From an uncultured Candidatus Melainabacteria bacterium (GTDB lineage Bacteria > Cyanobacteriota > Vampirovibrionia > Gastranaerophilales > Gastranaerophilaceae): DNA of 64,000 nt. Position numbers and translations under genes: made by a program. The notes under the pieces were generated by a model that was not told the DNA's origin, made no database searches, and saw only the letters and a list, made by a program, of their open reading frames with translations. How positions within the stretch are numbered: the stretch's first letter is position 1; the number at the start of each line of letters is the position of its first letter. Location: assembly GCA_934718135.1 (NCBI GenBank), contig CAKUZW010000005.1, positions 62,001 to 126,000 of the forward strand, read 5' to 3'. This document shows, piece after piece, positions 59,660-64,000 of this stretch.

Positions 59660-60664
59660 ATGAGTTTAACAGTATATTTAGGGATAGATGTTGGTTCTGT
59701 TACAACTAAATTAGCTTTAGTTGATGAAACAGGTAAATATGTTGACAGTGTTATGTTAAAAACAGCAGGAAAACCTGTTGTTGCTGTCCAAACAGGTTTA
59801 AATAGATTATATGAAAAAAGATTAACCGAATATGACGTAATGGGTGTTGGTACAACCGGTTCAGGACGTGCTTTGGCAGGTTCGTTGGTTGGTGCTGATA
59901 TTGTAAAAAATGAAATCACGGCACACGCAGTTGCAGCTAGTACAAATGTTCCGGGAGTTCAAACTATTTTGGAAATCGGCGGTCAGGATAGTAAAATTAT
60001 TATCTTGCGTGATGGTATTGTTACAGATTTTGCAATGAATACTGTTTGTGCTGCAGGTACAGGAAGTTTCTTAGACCACCAAGCACAAAGATTGAATGTT
60101 CCGATTGAAGAATTCGGTGAAACTGCATTACGTTCTACAAATCCTGCAAGAATTGCCGGAAGATGTGGCGTATTTGCTGAGAGCGACTTAATTCACAAAC
60201 AACAGTTAGGTTATCCGGTTGAAGATTTGCTTTATGGACTTTGTCAAGCTTTGGTTCGTAATTATTTGAGTAACTTGGCTTTGGGTAAAGAACTTCTACC
60301 AACTGTTTCATTCCAAGGTGGTGTTGCTACAAATACAGGCATGGTTAAAGCGTTTGAAGAAGCTTTGAACACAAAAATTGTTGTTCCTGAAAATCACCAA
60401 ACAATGGGTGCTATCGGAGCGGCATTACTTGCAATGGAAAATCACCAATACACTGAAACACCGACTAAATTCAAAGGTTGGAATGTTGCAGATATGCACT
60501 TCACATCAATTACTTGCGGTTGTACAGGTTGTTCTAACAACTGTGAAGTTATTACAATCGTTGAAGGTGTTGATGAAGTTCAACATGTTGAAAAAATTAA
60601 AGATGTAAAAGGTAATATCATTGCTCGTTGGGGCGGCACTTGCGGTCGTTGGGACATAAGCTAG
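59660..60664 (+). CDS. 2-hydroxyacyl-CoA dehydratase activase-like ATPase (HgdC/BcrA/BadF family)
   Basis: A 334-aa ATPase of the BadF/BadG/BcrA/BcrD family that injects an energised electron into a radical dehydratase or reductase. ASKHA fold marks: GIDVGSVTTKLALVD (residues 8-22), GTTGSGRALAG, EIGGQDSKII, and NTVCAAGTGSFLDHQAQRL (Cys130) with RCGVFAESDLIHKQQ (Cys169) for the [4Fe-4S] cluster. The C-terminus has an additional Cys cluster (CGCTGCSNNC). It means anaerobic amino-acid or aromatic metabolism, but no dehydratase subunits are adjacent. AAAAGGAAAAAGAC precedes the ATG. Confidence 0.88.
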   Translation: MSLTVYLGIDVGSVTTKLALVDETGKYVDSVMLKTAGKPVVAVQTGLNRLYEKRLTEYDVMGVGTTGSGRALAGSLVGADIVKNEITAHAVAASTNVPGVQTILEIGGQDSKIIILRDGIVTDFAMNTVCAAGTGSFLDHQAQRLNVPIEEFGETALRSTNPARIAGRCGVFAESDLIHKQQLGYPVEDLLYGLCQALVRNYLSNLALGKELLPTVSFQGGVATNTGMVKAFEEALNTKIVVPENHQTMGAIGAALLAMENHQYTETPTKFKGWNVADMHFTSITCGCTGCSNNCEVITIVEGVDEVQHVEKIKDVKGNIIARWGGTCGRWDIS

Positions 60665-60677
60665 GATAAAAAAATAT

Positions 60678-61355
60678 ATGCAAAATTTTGGGCAAAATCC
60701 TCAAAGAAATTTATCAAGGACATCAATTCTTACAGAATTGTCCAACGGTAACGTTGAACTCGGAGAGGCTTTTGCTCTTATTCTAAATGATATGGTTGTG
60801 CAAAGCGGAATTACAAATCCGGATGCTGAACCTTTTGAAATTGTTCCGGATTCTTGGCGAAAGTTAGCTGCAAAACCTGACAAAACTCCTCAAGATATCG
60901 AAACTTTGGATGCATCATTTAAAGAAGAAATTCAGACTTTGGCGGAGTCTTATTTGCTATTTATGGCTCGAGAAACTAGAAATTTAACCGGAAAACTTGA
61001 TTATGCTCAGTTTGAAGCATATATGTTGAAGTATCGTTTTGGCAGATATGATGTTATGAATAAGCCGGAATATCTGAATAAAATCAAGGTACAAATTAAA
61101 AATGCATTTAAAAAATTGTCTAGTCATGGTGAGCCAACAGGTGACAATTTGATTGATAAAAAGGATATGGCGGCATTTATCTACGCTCTCACAACAAAAT
61201 CAAAGCGTGATGCAAATAACAAGTTTTTAGGGTTTGAAATTAATGGAATTATCAAGCCTGAAGATTATGCGGTAAATGAGCATATTTTGTTTGAAGCTGA
61301 GGATAATTTGATTTCTCTAAAATTACGTGTAGCATATAAAATGTTGAATAGTTAG
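60678..61355 (+). CDS. Hypothetical protein (225 aa), soluble, helical
   Basis: I do not recognise it. It is mostly helical without membrane segments. GKLDYAQFEAYMLKYRFG and NLIDKKDMAAFIYAL resemble the exit halves of EF-hand motifs, but the calcium-binding loops are not complete, so this is only a note. It starts 13 bases after the activase gene and is probably co-transcribed with it. The following gene is 20 bases on. Function unknown. Confidence 0.6.
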   Translation: MQNFGQNPQRNLSRTSILTELSNGNVELGEAFALILNDMVVQSGITNPDAEPFEIVPDSWRKLAAKPDKTPQDIETLDASFKEEIQTLAESYLLFMARETRNLTGKLDYAQFEAYMLKYRFGRYDVMNKPEYLNKIKVQIKNAFKKLSSHGEPTGDNLIDKKDMAAFIYALTTKSKRDANNKFLGFEINGIIKPEDYAVNEHILFEAEDNLISLKLRVAYKMLNS

Positions 61356-61375
61356 AATTTAAAGGTGGATAATTT

Positions 61376-62047
61376 ATGAAAAAGATTTTAACAACGCTAT
61401 TTTTAGTTTCTCTAATCGCTTTTGGTTCAAGGGTTTTTGCAGTTGAAAATATTTTCAGTCTTGATGATGTAAAGCAAGACGTTCATCAGCAACAAGATGA
61501 AACTACACCAATTGAAGTTAGTGTTACATTTGACTGGCTTGATATTGATTTAGCTCAAAGAGAAAATCAAATTCAGCATTATAAAAATCTTTTGTTTGAC
61601 GAAAATTCAAGTCATATTTATTTCACGAAAGACGAATTCAAAAAAGAATTTTCAAAATATTATAAGGATAAAGAGTTTAAACTTCATTATATGTTGACTA
61701 ATAATGGGGTTACAGAAGATGAAGATGCTAAATATTGTGCTTTTTATTATAAGAAAAAAACACTTGTAATGTATGCAATTCAATATAAAAACAATCCACG
61801 TAAAGCATTCTATTATACCGCATTTGGAAGTTTGAGATATACAGATTTGATGTCTGATGAATATCCAAATTTCCCATATACATCTATGCAATATGACCAA
61901 AAAGGACAATTAAAGAGTGCAATTTATTTTGCTTCAAAAGATTTGCAATACATGTTTGGGCCGGATAAGGAATTTCAAGGAATTTGGTATAAAGACAAAA
62001 TGTATGACAAAAACGGTAAACAGGTTTTGACTCGTTCAAATTGGTAA
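61376..62047 (+). CDS. Secreted hypothetical protein (223 aa)
   Basis: A signal peptide (MKKILTTLFLVSLIAFGSRV, cut near FA/V) is followed by a soluble domain rich in Tyr and Lys, with repeated strand-like stretches (HYMLTNNGVTEDEDAKYCAF, KAFYYTAFGSLRYTDLMSD). The pattern of Tyr, Asp and Gly (YDQKGQLKSAIYF, YDKNGKQVL) recalls MORN-like or YD-type strands, but I cannot name a family. AAAGGTGGATAATTT precedes the ATG. It is the last gene of the activase transcript. Confidence 0.65.
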   Translation: MKKILTTLFLVSLIAFGSRVFAVENIFSLDDVKQDVHQQQDETTPIEVSVTFDWLDIDLAQRENQIQHYKNLLFDENSSHIYFTKDEFKKEFSKYYKDKEFKLHYMLTNNGVTEDEDAKYCAFYYKKKTLVMYAIQYKNNPRKAFYYTAFGSLRYTDLMSDEYPNFPYTSMQYDQKGQLKSAIYFASKDLQYMFGPDKEFQGIWYKDKMYDKNGKQVLTRSNW

Positions 62048-62054
62048 TCAAAAT

Positions 62055-62342
62055 CTAGAAGTGCATATCAAAACTTGGATTTTTACCGTTAACTTTTTCA
62101 TCTTCAAGTCGCATTGCTGAACCGATTGTGAAGTTTTGAGCTACGGTTTTGTTAATTTCAAATGCTACATCACCATTAAAAACAGATTCATTTTCTTCTA
62201 AAAAGTTGAACAACGGATCTGCCGGAGCTTTAACGATATTTTCTAACGTTTCTCCTGCTTGTTGAAGAGTTCTTTCCGGAACTTGAACATTAAATCCGAA
62301 TGGTTTATATGGTCTATTAAATGTGAAATTTGACTCTGACAT
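62055..62342 (-). CDS. Small hypothetical protein (95 aa)
   Basis: I do not recognise it. It starts MSESNFTFNRPYKPFGFNVQ, has a central helix (RTLQQAGETLENIVKAP), and an end rich in Asn and Met; no membrane segment. AAAGGA is about 10 bases before the ATG. Convergent with the secreted protein. Function unknown. Confidence 0.55.
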   Translation of the reverse strand: MSESNFTFNRPYKPFGFNVQVPERTLQQAGETLENIVKAPADPLFNFLEENESVFNGDVAFEINKTVAQNFTIGSAMRLEDEKVNGKNPSFDMHF

Positions 62343-62447
62343 CTTCTATAATCCTTTTTAACTAAGAATACTTTTATAATCGGATGTTTTTATAAAAAGT
62401 TTAGTGTTTAACCTCTTTTGTAAACGAATGTAAAGCAAATTTGCTTA

Positions 62448-62456
62448 TGCTATGAT
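62448..62456 (+). promoter_or_regulatory. Extended -10 element giving a leaderless mRNA for the Fe-S protein gene
   Basis: TGcTATGAT is followed by exactly six bases and the ATG at 62463, so the predicted first base is the A of the start codon. Confidence 0.6.
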
Positions 62457-62462
62457 TTAGTT

Positions 62463-63569
62463 ATGAGGATGCTAAAAAGTTTTGAAAACGATTTGAATAA
62501 ATGTTCAAAATGCGGATTATGTCAGCAGGCATGTCCGTTGTTTAAACTTATTCCGAATGAATGTTTGGTGAGCAAGGGCAAATTCATTATGTTGCATGGG
62601 GTCACAAAAGGGGATTTGCAACTTTCAAAAAATATAAATAAATATCTTGATTTGTGCCTAAAATGCGGAAAATGTAACAATTTTTGCCCAAGCGGAATTG
62701 AAGTTTGCCAAATTTTGAATACTGCAAAACATGAATATATGAAAAAAACTTTTAAATCTCATATCATTAACTTTTTAGAAAGTCGTTTTGTTTTTTCAAA
62801 TATGATTAAGTTTTTGGCCTTTTGTTCTAAACCTTTTCGCCCAAAACAAAAAAAAGATGCAACTTCTTCTAGAGTAAAAGTTCTTTATTTTAAAGGTTGT
62901 GTTAATCAAATTTTTCCTCAAACAGATAATTATTTAAACAAAATTTTTAAAAATTCAGATATTGAAATTATTGAACCAAATTTTGAATGTTGCGGATTAC
63001 CATTTTTATCAGAAGGGAATTTAGCAAGATTTGAAGAAGTGGCAAAGTTTAATTCAAATCTAATGGATGTAGATTATGATTATATTGTGACGGATTGTGC
63101 AAGTTGCGAGAGTACAATTTTGGATTATCCAAAATATATTGATATTAAATCTCCGATACAAGTGAATAAGTCAATAAATTGGGGGGATTTGATTGCAGTT
63201 AAAGGGATTAAATTCAAGTTTGATAAACCATTAAAGGTTACATTTCACAAGCCGTGTCATTTGAAAAATGATTCATTTATTAGAACGATTTTTCAGAATT
63301 GTGAAAATGTAGAATATGTAGAAATGGAAAATTACGATGAATGTTGTGGTTTTTCGGGTAGTTTTGCAATTAAAAATCACAAATTATCAAAAGAATTAAC
63401 CAAACAAAAAGCTCAAAGTATAATAAAAACTGAAGCTGATTATGTGGTAACGAGTTGTCCGTCTTGCATTTTAGGGTTGAAACAAGGGTTATATTACTCA
63501 GGAAACAAAAATATAAAAGTAGTAAGTCTGTTAGAATTCTTAGCAATGGCAGATGAAATAAATCTGTAG
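62463..63569 (+). CDS. Iron-sulfur oxidoreductase, GlcF/LutA/HdrD-like
   Basis: A 368-aa electron-transfer protein. Two [4Fe-4S] sites lie in the N-terminal part: Cys14, 17, 20, 24 (CSKCGLCQQACP) and Cys65, 68, 71, 75 (CLKCGKCNNFCP). Two CCG domains follow (CCGLPFLSEGN and DECCGFSGSFA), as in the GlcF subunit of glycolate oxidase and HdrD/LutA. It transfers electrons from a hydroxy-acid dehydrogenase (FAD-linked) to a carrier. Its flavin partner GlcD is not in the window. Its start codon is the predicted transcript start. Confidence 0.9.
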   Translation: MRMLKSFENDLNKCSKCGLCQQACPLFKLIPNECLVSKGKFIMLHGVTKGDLQLSKNINKYLDLCLKCGKCNNFCPSGIEVCQILNTAKHEYMKKTFKSHIINFLESRFVFSNMIKFLAFCSKPFRPKQKKDATSSRVKVLYFKGCVNQIFPQTDNYLNKIFKNSDIEIIEPNFECCGLPFLSEGNLARFEEVAKFNSNLMDVDYDYIVTDCASCESTILDYPKYIDIKSPIQVNKSINWGDLIAVKGIKFKFDKPLKVTFHKPCHLKNDSFIRTIFQNCENVEYVEMENYDECCGFSGSFAIKNHKLSKELTKQKAQSIIKTEADYVVTSCPSCILGLKQGLYYSGNKNIKVVSLLEFLAMADEINL

Positions 63570-63683
63570 TGTTTACCTACCATCTTTTGTAACGTTTTGT
63601 ATCATTCGCTTTTCCAAAATAGGCAATTTTTTATCATATATATACTTTATATATATGAGAGTATAAAATGAGAGATTGTTATT

Positions 63684-64000
63684 ATGCGAATTGTAAGAAA
63701 TACTAATATTACAATTAACAACAACGGATATATGCCAATGGGCGGGATGATAAATACACCAACAACATTTGGCGGAGGAATGTATGGGCCGTCATTGTTT
63801 GGCTGTGGTTTTGGAATGGCTTCGCCTATGATTCCGTCTAATAATGATGTTGCTGCCGGCATGTGCACGGGTATGGCTGCAGGGTGGCTTTTGAGAACCC
63901 CGGGAGCTTTAAAAACCGTAGGAAAAGTTATTGCTTTCCCGTTCAAAATGATTGGCAAAGGTGCTGCTTGGGTTTGGAATAAAGCTATAAAACCTTTTGG
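63684..64000 (+). CDS. Unknown Gly/Met-rich protein, 3'-truncated by the window edge
   Basis: The frame stays open to the right edge, so the gene is partial. It starts MRIVRNTNITINNNGYMPMG; a Gly/Met/Pro-rich stretch (residues 17-50) leads to a helical, hydrophobic part (AAGMCTGMAAGWLLRTPGAL) and a Lys/Trp-rich part (KMIGKGAAWVWNKAIKPF). A GAGAG stretch lies upstream. I do not recognise it; it may be membrane-associated. Confidence 0.55.
   Translation, partial: MRIVRNTNITINNNGYMPMGGMINTPTTFGGGMYGPSLFGCGFGMASPMIPSNNDVAAGMCTGMAAGWLLRTPGALKTVGKVIAFPFKMIGKGAAWVWNKAIKPF

Noticed and set aside
1..64000. CRISPR arrays, rRNA genes, transposases or prophage
   Set aside because: No regular direct-repeat/spacer pattern, no rRNA-like stretch, and no transposase, integrase or phage structural gene was recognised.

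Overview
This window looks like part of an AT-rich genome of a gut, non-photosynthetic relative of Cyanobacteria (Melainabacteria/Vampirovibrionia, most likely Candidatus Gastranaerophilales). That placement is an inference. It rests on four paralogous pilin-like proteins with the FTLAExLITLGIIGVVAA start typical of that group, several proteins with an N-terminal FxG motif, low GC, anaerobe markers (rubredoxin, a 2-hydroxyacyl-CoA dehydratase activase) and a didermic envelope (TolC-like, OmpA-like, LspA). No marker gene such as 16S rRNA is present to confirm it.

Layout. 1-3.0 kb: the end of a type I restriction-modification locus (partial hsdM, hsdS). 3.4-12.8 kb: tRNA-Ser, a bifunctional-nuclease-family protein, small unknown genes, a 692-aa FxG protein, thioredoxin, a DnaQ-type exonuclease, an organophosphate/phosphate-type MFS transporter and two tandem zinc dehydrogenases. 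12.8-14.6 kb: first pilin/regulator pair and tRNA-Gln. 14.8-22 kb: histidine kinase, TolC-like protein, flavin reductase, a metal P-type ATPase with its ArsR/SmtB repressor and three operators, YbaK and a DUF4186 protein. 22-32.5 kb: TPR glycosyltransferase-like protein, UvrC without its C-terminal HhH domain, and a minus-strand operon (RimI, BioY, ZorA/MotA-like, OmpA/MotB-like, PFL/UPF0210, two unknown paralogs). 32.5-36.2 kb: a riboswitch-like leader, another FxG protein, a Fur/PerR-rubredoxin pair and the second pilin/regulator pair. 36-46.7 kb: a 1040-aa Thr/Gln/Asn-rich protein, TrmFO, BioB, a glucosaminidase-like protein, AroE with a long disordered N-terminus, EF-P, AccB and AccC. 46.8-54 kb: third and fourth pilin/regulator pairs around TPR, HAD and GroESL genes. 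54-64 kb: RpoZ, PNP, an XRE regulator, a kinase-like FxG protein, RluD, LspA, secreted unknowns, the CoA-dehydratase activase and a GlcF/HdrD-type iron-sulfur protein.

How the parts fit. BioY, BioB and the biotin-dependent AccB/AccC form a biotin theme. Thioredoxin, Fur/PerR-rubredoxin and the flavin reductase suggest oxygen and redox defence in an anaerobe. The most unusual structure is a set of four pilin genes, each divergent from a small DNA-binding regulator, whose leader regions carry palindromic repeats. In three of them a 239-bp element is read in frame between the start codon and the prepilin cleavage site. Other candidates for new biology are a terminator/P1 riboswitch-like RNA at 32.7 kb, a protein-kinase-like FxG protein at 55.5 kb, and a ZorAB-like stator operon with unknown partners at 26-30 kb.
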